From Protopterus annectens (lineage: Eukaryota > Chordata > Ceratodontiformes > Protopteridae), in assembly GCF_019279795.1 (NCBI RefSeq), contig NC_056725.1:1611308817-1611372816 (forward strand): 64,000 nt of DNA. The letters are read 5' to 3'. Below the pieces are notes generated by a model that was given only the letters and a program-made list of their open reading frames with translations, had not been told where the DNA came from and searched no databases. A program made the translations under genes and the position numbers. Below, piece by piece: positions 34,080 through 42,802 of the stretch. Position 1 is the stretch's first letter; every line of letters begins with the position of its first letter.

Positions 34080-35345
34080 TAGTTTCTGGCAAATTAATTC
34101 TGAAGATCATTCATCAAGGTTACAGATGAAGTGGTAGGAAATTCCTCCTTCCCAGTGGATAATCCCACATTCACCAGACTAGAACAGACTCTTATTTCCA
34201 CCAGTCCTTCATCACATGCCATATCCAGGGTGAGATAGAACTGGTTCCTCATTCCCAATTATGGAAAGGATTTTATTTAAGGATGTTTTGAATGCCAAAG
34301 AAAGAAAATGCTTAGAGGCCAGTTCTGGATCTTTCTTTCCTATACCTGTTTGTGTTATTGCCCAGATTTAAAATGGTGCCTCTTCACAATCTGTTTCCAC
34401 TTCTTCCTTGTTCTAGATTCCTGGTAACACTAGATCTAAAAGATGCTGATAATCACATACTTATTCATTCAAACCTAAGATGTTTCTTAAGGTTTTCATT
34501 CAAACCTAAGATGTTTCTTAAGGTTTTGTGAGTCTGGATCACATCATCATTCTCTGCCTTACCCGTTTGAATATCCACTGCACCAAGAGTGATCAGAAAG
34601 TGTCTAGCTCCAGTTATAGCTCATTGTAGATTTCAGGGTATCCACATTTTTCCATATTTAGATTACTTGCTTATCCTTGCAGAGTCTTTTTTAAAGTGTC
34701 AAGATTCTCTCACTTGAGTGAGAGATTTCTTGCATAGCTGTGGCTCCAACAGAACATTCAAAAGTCTTTTTTGATTCCTTCACACAGCATTATGGTCCTG
34801 AGGGTTAGCTAGACATTTCAGTTAAAAGAGATTTTCTTCCACAGGAAAAACAAATCTTTATCTGATTTGTTTCTAAGGGTTTTCACTCAGATTTTGGTCA
34901 CTGTGAGGGAATACCTCAGGATTTTGGGTCTCATGACATCTATGATTTTTATGATACCCCTGACTCCAGATGAGAAATATACCATGGTATCTGAAGTCTC
35001 TTTGGCTGCAGCACCAACATCCTTTGTCTTTTCAAATACCAGTGCTGGGGTTTATCAGAAAAAAAAATCACTTAGTGGAGGCGGCATGTAGTATATCAAT
35101 AAATAAGGGGGAAACAGATAGTACCCTCTTGGAAGACTAATAGTGTTAGCTTGGGATCTAGCTTCACAGCACAGTCTTGCCCTAGAGGCCTCCTACATTT
35201 CATCAGGACAAAAGTATGTGGCAGACACGCTAAGTAGGAAAAGGACAGTCCCTGACAAATGGAAACTAAATCTGGGGGCCTTCCAAGATATGATTCATCC
35301 CTGGGGAAGTCCTGAATTAGACAGTTGCCTGTACTCTAAATAATC
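34080..35345 (+). pseudogene. DIRS copy 3 reverse transcriptase and RNase H, decayed
   Basis: RT traces: 'RPVLDLSFL' in a shifted frame (about 34,320), 'RFLVTLDLKDADNHILIHSN' (about 34,417-34,475), 'CLAPVIAHCRFQGIHIFPYL' (about 34,605-34,663) with the box YLDY in place of YLDD. A 31-bp tandem duplication at 34,466-34,527 falls just after the LDLKDA block. RNase H C-terminus: frame 35,143-35,343 reads 'ALEASYISSGQKYVADTLSR', the last conserved block before the recombinase. It is non-functional. Confidence 0.8.
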
Positions 35346-35355
35346 AGCTGGCAAG

Positions 35356-35426
35356 ATCTTTCCTCTCCTCCACTCCACCTGGCTGCTGTGTGCTCGGCTC
35401 CTGTTTTGGAATTACAGTAAGAAAGA
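35356..35426 (+). other. LINE leader exon A, spliced copy
   Basis: A 71-bp block identical by eye to 36,783-36,853. It starts 'atctttcctctcctccactc', a pyrimidine-rich start, and ends 'cagtaagaaaga'. Here it is joined directly to exon B with no intron, whereas the second copy is followed by an intron starting 'gtatgt'. This is the first base of the LINE insertion, so it marks the 5' end of the RNA that was reverse-transcribed. Confidence 0.85.
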
Positions 35427-35950
35427 CACCCTGTTCCAGCCTGTCTGTGCACCAAACACCTGTATATCCCCAGCCAGAATCTTTGGAACATTAGGGCTAA
35501 CTAAGGACATTACCTTACAACTATCAAAGGAACCTGTCCTTTGGAAAGACATTGAAACACCCTGTTCCAGCCTGTCTGTGCACCAAACACCTGTATATCC
35601 CCAGCCAGAATCTTTGGAACATTAGGGCTAACTAAGGACATTACCTTACAACTATCAAAGGAACCTGTCCTTTGGAAAGACATTGAAACACCCTGTTCCA
35701 GCCTGTCTGTGCACCAAACACCTGTATATCCCCAGCCAGAATCTTTGGAACATTAGGGCTAACTAAGGACATTACCTTACAACTATCAAAGGAACCTGTC
35801 CTTTGGAAAGACATTGAAACACCCTGTTCCAGCCTGTCTGTGCACCAAACACCTGTATATCCCCAGCCAGAATCTTTGGAACATTAGGGCTAACTAAGGA
35901 CATTACCTTACAACTATCAAAGGAACCTGTCCTTTGGAAAGACATTGAAA
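35427..35950 (+). repeat. Four head-to-tail copies of the 131-bp exon B
   Basis: Copies begin at 35,427, 35,558, 35,689 and 35,820, each exactly 131 bp, and look identical by eye. Each runs from 'caccctgttccagcctgtct' to 'cctttggaaagacattgaaa'. A fifth copy at 37,924-38,054 is flanked by 'ttaccag' upstream and 'gtatgt' downstream, that is, by consensus acceptor and donor sites. Thus the unit boundaries of the array are splice boundaries, which points to exon-exon joining rather than random tandem duplication. Confidence 0.9.
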
Positions 35951-36417
35951 GTATGTATTTGATGCTGTAACTGATAAACTCAACTGAAATACATATTAAA
36001 GCATTAGTAGGTTCCCAGGTAGGCTAGCCAGCAGCCACCCCCCCCTTCTCTTCTTTCTTGTACTTCATCCTTACCTCCTTTAGATATCTTTTTCACCCAA
36101 ACTACTTCATCCTCACTCCCCTTTAGACCCTCCACTCTAGCAGGATACATCTCCACTGCCACACACTGCCTGACTACCAGGACACCTTCTGTACTGTATT
36201 TTCCACCCTATTTCTGTATCCTTACCCCCATACCTTTCTGTTCCACTTTTCCTGACTTCACTTCTCACGAGTAACTCCTCTATCCTACCCAGTACTATTT
36301 CACTTACTCCCCACTTATCATACTTTCTCCTCAGACTCTCTACTGTTGAACTCACCTTCACCTTTACTCCTGTTTCTCTCTTCCTGCCTGATTGTTTTTC
36401 TGCAACTGGTCGTCTTG
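35951..36417 (+). repeat. LINE block C, first copy (467 bp)
   Basis: It begins 'gtatgtatttgatgctgtaa' right after the fourth exon B and is nearly identical to 38,055-38,521; I noticed one difference (near 36,247 and 38,351). Its first bases form a donor-like GTATGT, so in this copy it looks like a retained intron start. A C run and a long pyrimidine-rich tract follow. The frame on the minus strand is a shadow. Confidence 0.85.
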
Positions 36418-36782
36418 CTACCAGACACTTTGGAACATCAGGGCATTAACCCCTCTGTTATCCGTATTTCTTACTGTTCTACTCTAAGCTCTTAGACCTC
36501 TCCGTGTCTCCATTATCTGTATATCTATCTGTGCTGCTTTCCCACTTATCTATCCTGCCATACTTATTCCTCCTACCTACCCTCATTTCACTCCCATGTA
36601 CTCTACTTCCCCAACTCACTAAGCCCCTCCCCGCAACATACGTATTGCTACCTCTCACTGATCCTCGTTCTGTCCAATCTCGCGGACCTTGCTCTAAACC
36701 TGCTTTTGTCTCTTTTTCCCCTCCCCATCTGCCCCAACGCCCTAGCCCACCTTATAAGTATACCCCAGCTCCTAGCGACGCC
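36418..36782 (+). promoter_or_regulatory. LINE block D: inferred internal promoter with TATA box
   Basis: A C/T-rich block with 'cttataagtata' (TATAAG at 36,753-36,758). Exactly 30 bp downstream of the first T, exon A starts at 36,783 ('atctttcctc'), the same base at which the whole LINE begins at 35,356. A TATA box 25-30 bp ahead of a start site is the standard RNA polymerase II arrangement. Since the first exon A is the element's 5' end, this block supplies the promoter that the new copy would otherwise have lost. Its start ('ccagacactttggaacatca') resembles the middle of exon B. Promoter activity is inferred, not shown. Confidence 0.7.
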
Positions 36783-36853
36783 ATCTTTCCTCTCCTCCAC
36801 TCCACCTGGCTGCTGTGTGCTCGGCTCCTGTTTTGGAATTACAGTAAGAAAGA
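36783..36853 (+). other. LINE leader exon A, unspliced copy
   Basis: 71 bp matching 35,356-35,426. It is preceded by the TATA-containing block D and followed by the intron donor 'aaaga|gtatgt'. No acceptor-like sequence lies at its 5' edge, as expected for a first exon, and it is absent from the exon-B concatemer, consistent with first-exon behaviour. Confidence 0.85.
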
Positions 36854-37923
36854 GTATGTTTATTATATGAATTGATTTGTTACCCTTGTTTCTTGTAGCT
36901 TTGAACTGCTACAACATTCAGGTTATGCGTACAATGTTGTGCTCTTAACGCAAACGCTAACACTATCTGAGCGTTTAACACGTGGCTTGCAATTGTTGTA
37001 CCTAGACACAACTGTTACATACTCGCGTTGCTGTTGGCTTTATTTAGTTTATTTGTATGTATTTTACTTAACTCATTCAATGTTTTAGCTTTGGATAAAA
37101 ACGCTGACACAATTAGAGCGCTGTTCAGGTGACCTGTAGTGTATATGCCTAGACGCTGCTACTTTTAATTCACATTGTTTTTCTTTGCTCTCACTGGCAT
37201 ATTGCTGTACCCTTTATTGCAAATACAGATACTAACTGAGTATTGCTTTATAACTTATACGGAATGTACCTTGAGATACCGTTATAACCTTACAGCGTTT
37301 TTACTGCTGTTGTACTATTGTTCTTGCTGCCAACGCAGACATTATGGTGCGTTCCCTATGCGGATCCTGTTTTTTTTTAGCTGTTGTCCGCTCACAAGTA
37401 TTGTTTTTAGTAACTATTGACTAGTTATTGATCTCCTTACCTAGTCGCTACATTGTTAGATCATTTAGTAAGCATTATTTAGCAGAATACTGTCTTTTTG
37501 TAGGATTGACAACTTATTTAGAGATTTGTAAAGCTCTCTTAAAGCATACTGCCATATACTTAAGTAGCCTCTTTAACATGGACTACTAAATAGTGGCAGA
37601 ACTACCTGAGACGTCGTAAGGACGTGCTCTGTTACTCAATCACGGCAGTTACGGGCACTAAAAGGAATCATAGCCTTCTGATAACGCTACAAAGGGTACC
37701 ATTTATGGTGTTACATATCTAACTGTGTTTAGGTAACGTTTTGCCTACTAAGTTATTACTGCTGTGCATTTTTTATTAGCTGCTTGTTTTACAGAATGTC
37801 ACATGTTTGATAGAGCTACAGCTAAAATGAATTATTGTTAACACCTGTATCTGCATAACATCTTTACTTGCTCTCTAAATTAATACTCTTTGCCTTACTT
37901 CCTTTCTCTCTCTCTCTTACCAG
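36854..37923 (+). other. GT-AG intron in the LINE 5' leader (1,070 bp)
   Basis: It starts 'gtatgttta' and ends with a polypyrimidine tract 'cctttctctctctctcttac' then 'cag'. A possible branch sequence 'attaatac' lies at about 37,879. It is missing between exon A and exon B in the upstream copy of the same leader, which is direct sequence evidence that it was spliced out in the RNA template. Its body is AT-rich and has no recognised domain. Confidence 0.85.
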
Positions 37924-38054
37924 CACCCTGTTCCAGCCTGTCTGTGCACCAAACACCTGTATATCCCCAGCCAGAATCTTTGGAACATTAGGGCTAACTA
38001 AGGACATTACCTTACAACTATCAAAGGAACCTGTCCTTTGGAAAGACATTGAAA
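37924..38054 (+). other. LINE leader exon B, unspliced copy (131 bp)
   Basis: It matches the four array copies at 35,427-35,950. Flanked by an acceptor ('ttaccag') and a donor ('gtatgtattt'). No long open frame is conserved, so it appears to be untranslated leader. Confidence 0.85.
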
Positions 38055-38521
38055 GTATGTATTTGATGCTGTAACTGATAAACTCAACTGAAATACATAT
38101 TAAAGCATTAGTAGGTTCCCAGGTAGGCTAGCCAGCAGCCACCCCCCCCTTCTCTTCTTTCTTGTACTTCATCCTTACCTCCTTTAGATATCTTTTTCAC
38201 CCAAACTACTTCATCCTCACTCCCCTTTAGACCCTCCACTCTAGCAGGATACATCTCCACTGCCACACACTGCCTGACTACCAGGACACCTTCTGTACTG
38301 TATTTTCCACCCTATTTCTGTATCCTTACCCCCATACCTTTCTGTTCCACTTTCCCTGACTTCACTTCTCACGAGTAACTCCTCTATCCTACCCAGTACT
38401 ATTTCACTTACTCCCCACTTATCATACTTTCTCCTCAGACTCTCTACTGTTGAACTCACCTTCACCTTTACTCCTGTTTCTCTCTTCCTGCCTGATTGTT
38501 TTTCTGCAACTGGTCGTCTTG
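38055..38521 (+). repeat. LINE block C, second copy (467 bp)
   Basis: Nearly identical to 35,951-36,417, at an offset of 2,104 bp. After 'ggtcgtcttg' the two copies diverge: the first continues into block D ('ctaccagacactttgg'), the second into the ORF leader ('ttcttccccgctccg'). Together these offsets define a 2,104-bp tandem unit D-A-intron-B-C (36,418-38,521). Confidence 0.9.
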
Positions 38522-38785
38522 TTCTTCCCCGCTCCGTTCGCTACGCTCACTCCGCTCCCCTCCCTACCCCCAATTCCCACCCACCCCCAGGGGTCCTAAC
38601 TATATACTTACTTAGACACACCCCCAATCAGACAACTACCATTCATTCACTTCATATACATCTACCAATCAACTCCTCAAGCCTATAACCACACCCTCTC
38701 TCCAAAATCCTACCTAAAATACCTATCCCTACCACTACATACCATACAGTCCTACAACTTTACTAGTACCACCCTCTACAACAAC
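38522..38785 (+). other. LINE leader immediately before the ORF
   Basis: A C-rich leader with a CpG-containing start ('cgctccgttcgctacgctca'). The counterpart in LINE copy 2 begins at about 44,548 ('ccactctgtttgcttcgctc'). A possible acceptor 'cacccccag' lies at about 38,590. The start codon of the ORF is at 38,786. Confidence 0.7.
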
Positions 38786-40441
38786 ATGCCTTTAACACTC
38801 AACTCAATCTTTCCTATTGTCCTCCTTAACATCCTACTCTACTACCACACACTTACCTCCTATGAATATCTTAACCTGAACCAAACTCTTACATTAGCCA
38901 AACATACTACTACAACATGTCTTCTACCCAACCAAACACATATTAATATACTATCTACCTCTCCCTACCTCCCACCTCTCTACCATAAAGTACACCATTA
39001 CAAGTATACAACCTCTAAACGGTTCTATCTAACACCACTCAAATACACTAAAGTTTTTCAATCCCCACAAACACTTTTACTTATACATGGGGACATCCAC
39101 CCCAATCCCGGTCCCAATACCCTCCTCAATCACACTCCTTCAAACCAAACCACTAACTATTCCAATTCACCCTTCTACACTGACTCTCTCTCTATTGCTC
39201 ACCTAAATATTCGTAGCATTAACAACAAAGTCACACAGCTCCATGCCTTAATTGATTTCTATGCCTTTGATATCCTCTGTCTCACTGAAACCTGGCTTAA
39301 ACCCAGTACCAAAGACAACGAATTCACTCCCCCAGGCTACAACACCTTAAGGCAGGATCGCCTTAATAAAAAGGGCGGAGGAGTGGCCCTCCTATTCAAA
39401 TCCCAACTTAAGGTAGCCTTAATTGACTCCTTACCTCCCTCCCCAGCAAATGCTGAAATACTTTGTACCAAACTCCACATCAATAAATCCAAAGCTATAA
39501 ACATAATATGCTCCTACATCCCCCCAGGCAATAACATTAATACCCTAGAAAATATCCTAAGCTGGGCTTCCTGTAGCTTTCCCCAGGAAACCATAATCTT
39601 AGGTGACTTTAATATTGACTGGTACTCCTGCATATCCCCCACACCTACCACTCACCTTAACCTCTTTAACTTTCATCAAACCATCAACTCCCCTACTAGA
39701 ATACATAAATCTACCCACAAACAAACCATTCTAGACTGGATACTGACCAACAACAATCCCCTCTCCTATAAAACAGGAATACTCCCTGACAATATTAGTG
39801 ACCACCTCCCTACCTTTATTACTAAACAAAAATTCAACAATCCCAAGCCAACTACTTATCGAACCAAATATAACAAAACTGATTTCAACCTAACATCCTT
39901 TCAAAATGAACTTAAAGAATATAACTGGTCAACGCTAAAATACCTCCCCATAGATGACGCAGTAACCCACTTCAACAATACCTTCCTACAAATTCTCAAC
40001 CAGCATGCCCCTTCCCGCTTAGTCAGAGTCAGTTCCAAAGCAGCCCCATGGCTCTCTAAAACTACTAAACAAACTATGCAAGCTAGGAATAAATTATGGA
40101 AGAAATGGAGATCCACAAAAAACCCTATTGACCATCAAAACTTCAAACACCTCAGAAACAAAACAAAGAAACTTACCTATCTGGATAAGAAAAACTACCA
40201 CTTTCAATATCAACAAAACCAAAATCAAAACCCAAAACAATTTTGGTCAGGAATAAACAAACTACTCCATCCAGGCAACACCAAAACACCTACCCCAGCT
40301 AGCTTAGCACAAACAGAACCTAACATAATAGCCGACACTTTCAACAACTTCTTCTCTGAAACTGTCACCTCTCTTGCAAGCACCATGACTACGCCCCATC
40401 CCTCCAAATTACCCCCACTCAAAACAGTACCCACACGCTAA
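38786..40441 (+). CDS. LINE ORF, N-terminal leader, 2A-like motif and AP endonuclease (551 aa, then frameshift)
   Basis: Residues about 7-25 form a hydrophobic stretch, followed by a Thr/Tyr-rich spacer. At residues 102-110 is GDIHPNPGP, a 2A-like motif (consensus D-x-E-x-NPGP; here His replaces Glu), preceded by 'TLLLIH'. Then comes an AP-type endonuclease: N141 in NIRS, E168 in ETW, D274 and N276 in GDFN, D339-H340 in SDH, all key residues present. Residues 370-551 are the linker to the RT. The endonuclease nicks the target DNA to prime reverse transcription. The frame ends early at 40,439-40,441; RT sequence continues in the next frame, so the full protein is not encoded. I chose the ATG at 38,786 because LINE copy 2 has a matching start at 44,820. 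Confidence 0.85.
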   Translation: MPLTLNSIFPIVLLNILLYYHTLTSYEYLNLNQTLTLAKHTTTTCLLPNQTHINILSTSPYLPPLYHKVHHYKYTTSKRFYLTPLKYTKVFQSPQTLLLIHGDIHPNPGPNTLLNHTPSNQTTNYSNSPFYTDSLSIAHLNIRSINNKVTQLHALIDFYAFDILCLTETWLKPSTKDNEFTPPGYNTLRQDRLNKKGGGVALLFKSQLKVALIDSLPPSPANAEILCTKLHINKSKAINIICSYIPPGNNINTLENILSWASCSFPQETIILGDFNIDWYSCISPTPTTHLNLFNFHQTINSPTRIHKSTHKQTILDWILTNNNPLSYKTGILPDNISDHLPTFITKQKFNNPKPTTYRTKYNKTDFNLTSFQNELKEYNWSTLKYLPIDDAVTHFNNTFLQILNQHAPSRLVRVSSKAAPWLSKTTKQTMQARNKLWKKWRSTKNPIDHQNFKHLRNKTKKLTYLDKKNYHFQYQQNQNQNPKQFWSGINKLLHPGNTKTPTPASLAQTEPNIIADTFNNFFSETVTSLASTMTTPHPSKLPPLKTVPTR

Positions 40442-42003
40442 AGTTTAATACCGTATCAATAACCTACATACGTAAACTACTATCGAAACTCAAACCTTGC
40501 ACCCCCTCTGCTGACAAACTACCAGCAGAATATCTACAACTAGCTGCAACTGAAATAGCCTACCCAGTCTCCATCTTAATAAACAGAACTATAACTGAAT
40601 CCAAAATCCCATCCTGCTGGAAAATCTCCCATATTATTCCCCTCCATAAAGGAGGAAACTCCAATGAACTCTCCAATTTTCGACCTATTGCCCTTCTATC
40701 TCCTCTATCCAAAATAATGGAATGCTGCATTCACCATCAACTTCTACATTATCTCTTGAATAACAACTTGCTTGTGGACTCTCAACATGGTTTTAGACCA
40801 CACCATAGTACCTCTACCGCCCTTCTCTCCTTCACTGACACTATCAATAAAACCGCAATAACAACCTGTTCTCCTCTGCACTATTCTTGGACCTCTCAAA
40901 AGCATTTGATATGGTCAACCATCAACTTCTCCTTGATACCTTAAAATCCCTCTCACTGGATTCACAAGCTTTACAATGGTTCGACTCATACTTGACTAAT
41001 AGAAAACAAGCTGTCCTTTGGGACAGCCATCTATCCTCTCAACTCCCAGTTACTATTGGCGTTCCACAAGGATCCATCCTAGGTCCCCTACTTTTCTCAA
41101 TATTCATAAATAACCTGCCCACTTCCTCCCTACATCCACTTGTATACAGTATGCAGATGATTCCACTCTCATCTGCTCTGCCTCTTCCCCAGCAGAACTC
41201 CACTCTGCTACCCAATTGGTCTTCACTGCAGCAGAAAAATGGTTTCAACACATCTGTCTCCTCCTAAATCCCAAAAACAAAACTACTACTCTTCACCCCA
41301 ACCTTTAAATCCACCCCAATTACTTTTTCCATTGCATCCTGTAATGGCACTATCATCAAACCTGACTATTGCACCAAACTGCTGGGTGTCACCATAGATA
41401 ATCAGCTAAATTTTGACCATCACATTGATTTAACTATCAAGACAGTCAATAAAAAAATTGGTGCCTTGTACAGGCTTAAGCCCTTTCTTACAGCTACTTC
41501 CCGAGTGGCTCTAGCCCAAACTCACCTTATTTCTACATTACTGTATGCCTCTCCTTCCTTTATCAACATATCTAAAGCTAATCTGAAAAACTAAATAATG
41601 CCTACCACAGTATAGCCAGATTTGCCACTGGCTCTCCATTCCAAACTCATCACTGTCATAACTTAAAGAAACTTAACTGGCTTGAACTCCCAAACCTAAT
41701 ACTCCTACAACAACTGATCATCACTTTTAAAATTCTACATTACCCTCCAACACACCCATACTAAACAAAATCATCACTCCTTATAAAAATCTCACTACAC
41801 TCAGATCAGCCAACAAGCTCCTAGTTACCACAATAAAATCTCATAATAAATCTGGGGATTCCCTATTTGCAAACACTATCGGTTCTTACTGGAATAAACT
41901 CCCAGCAGAGCTGACCTCCCTAGCCTCATGTCACCTTTTCAAAAAACAAATGAAAACCCACCTATTAATTCATTGGCTATGTCCGTGCTCCAATCCCGAC
42001 TGA
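40442..42003 (+). pseudogene. LINE reverse transcriptase and C-terminus, three or more frameshifts
   Basis: RT motifs follow in order but in different frames: 'ADKLPAEYLQLAATEIAYPV', 'SCWKISHIIPLHKGGNSNEL' and 'SNFRPIALLSPLSKIMECCI' in one; 'MDLSKAFDMVNHQLLLDTLK' and 'GVPQGSILGPLLFSIFINNL' (frame from 40,887) in another; then YADD at 41,150-41,161 in a third. The phases move 2, 1, 0, 2, so each step equals the loss of one base. The catalytic YADD is intact. The C-terminal 'HLFKKQMKTHLLIHWLC' region ends at the TGA at 42,001. Frame breaks lie near 40,440, 40,870 and 41,140, and later ones include near 41,270 and a stop near 41,593. Confidence 0.85.
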
Positions 42004-42802
42004 ACTCAAGTACCTTATTACTTACTCTACTCTGCTCCTGAGTACTTTTGCTCCTCTGTACTAACCTTCACTGACTTCCACAGCCCCCTTCTCCGTACCA
42101 TCACTCTTTTTCAAATTTCTGTTTGCATACCCCTCTGACTTTCTGTTTCTTTTTTTTTTTTTCCTGTCTCTTGCTCATTTTAGCTGAGCTCCTATTATAC
42201 TGCTACATTTACATTTCATCAATATCTTTACCTCCTCCTCTCCTTCTACAACTGGCTATTCCCTTGACCTACTTAGTCCGTAATACTTGTACCTAGTAAT
42301 TACTGTACTTTTTCCTCTTTCAGTTTACTTTATTTTCTCCCTTTTCCTTAACAATAACTACATTTACTACCCTGTTTCTCTAGCAACCTGCATACTTAAC
42401 ACTGTAAAATACTTGTTTCTCTAGCAACCTGCACACTTAACATTGTATAATATTTAAATTTAGCAATACCTGTTTTAGTTGTCACGACCAGTTACTACTG
42501 ATATTTTTTTAACTTTATTTGTAGTATCTAAGACTTGAGCTATTTCTCCTCATCCCCTTGTCTGAACTTTGTTTGTCTTTTATTTAGACTATTCCATGAA
42601 AACCATAGATGTAATTGTTTTTCACCTGAGTACATTATGTTATTTGTTTGTTTGTTTTTATTTACTTACTTCCTAATCTGTAGTGTCTTAGTCTGATAGT
42701 GGAGCTTTTCTCCTCGGGCCTCTGCTGAAAATGGACATGTATCCAGCCAGACTAGCCCGGTTAACAAATGTAAAATAAAATAAAATAAAATAAAAAATAA
42801 AA
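42004..42802 (+). other. LINE 3' UTR and (TAAAA)n tail
   Basis: A T-rich 3' UTR with a local duplication ('gtttctctagcaacctgca' at about 42,376 and 42,416). It ends in the conserved tail 'gtggagcttttctcctcggg', 'cctctgctgaaaatggacat', 'agcccggttaacaaatgtaa' and (TAAAA)n. The same tail ends LINE copies 1 and 2 and, in shortened form, the SINEs at 9.5, 49.6 and 52.2 kb. Confidence 0.85.

Larger units (their letters stand above)
32430..35355 (+). mobile_element. DIRS-like retrotransposon copy 3, 5' part (Gag, RT, RNase H)
   Basis: It is collinear with DIRS copy 1. It is interrupted exactly after 'ggcaag' at 35,355 by the 7.4-kb LINE and resumes at 42,803 with 'attctgctccagg': the joined reading crosses the gap in one frame ('NNQLARFCSR'). 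Gag pieces (33,250-33,760), RT (34,080-34,700) and RNase H (35,143-35,343) are recognisable. The 5' boundary is a guess from the first Gag-like sequence; terminal repeats were not found. A 31-bp tandem duplication (34,466-34,527) sits in the RT. Confidence 0.8.
35356..42802 (+). mobile_element. Full-length L2/CR1-type LINE with tandem promoter/exon units
   Basis: A 7.4-kb LINE inserted into DIRS copy 3 with little or no target duplication (at most 'aag'). Layout: exon A fused to four exon-B copies (35,356-35,950), block C (35,951-36,417), block D with a TATA box (36,418-36,782), exon A (36,783-36,853), GT-AG intron (36,854-37,923), exon B (37,924-38,054), block C again (38,055-38,521), leader (38,522-38,785), ORF with endonuclease and RT (38,786-42,003), 3' UTR and (TAAAA)n tail. 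The first base of the element equals the first base of the internal exon A. This indicates a complete 5' end laid down from a partly spliced transcript. The ORF is broken. Confidence 0.9.

Noticed and set aside
36137-36361. 74-aa minus frame that recurs at 38,241-38,465
   Set aside because: The conservation is explained by block C being duplicated as DNA. There is no independent evidence of coding.
36504-36875. 123-aa plus frame across block D and exon A
   Set aside because: Pyrimidine-rich composition gives an open Leu/Pro/Ser frame. It spans a predicted promoter and splice donor and has no domain.
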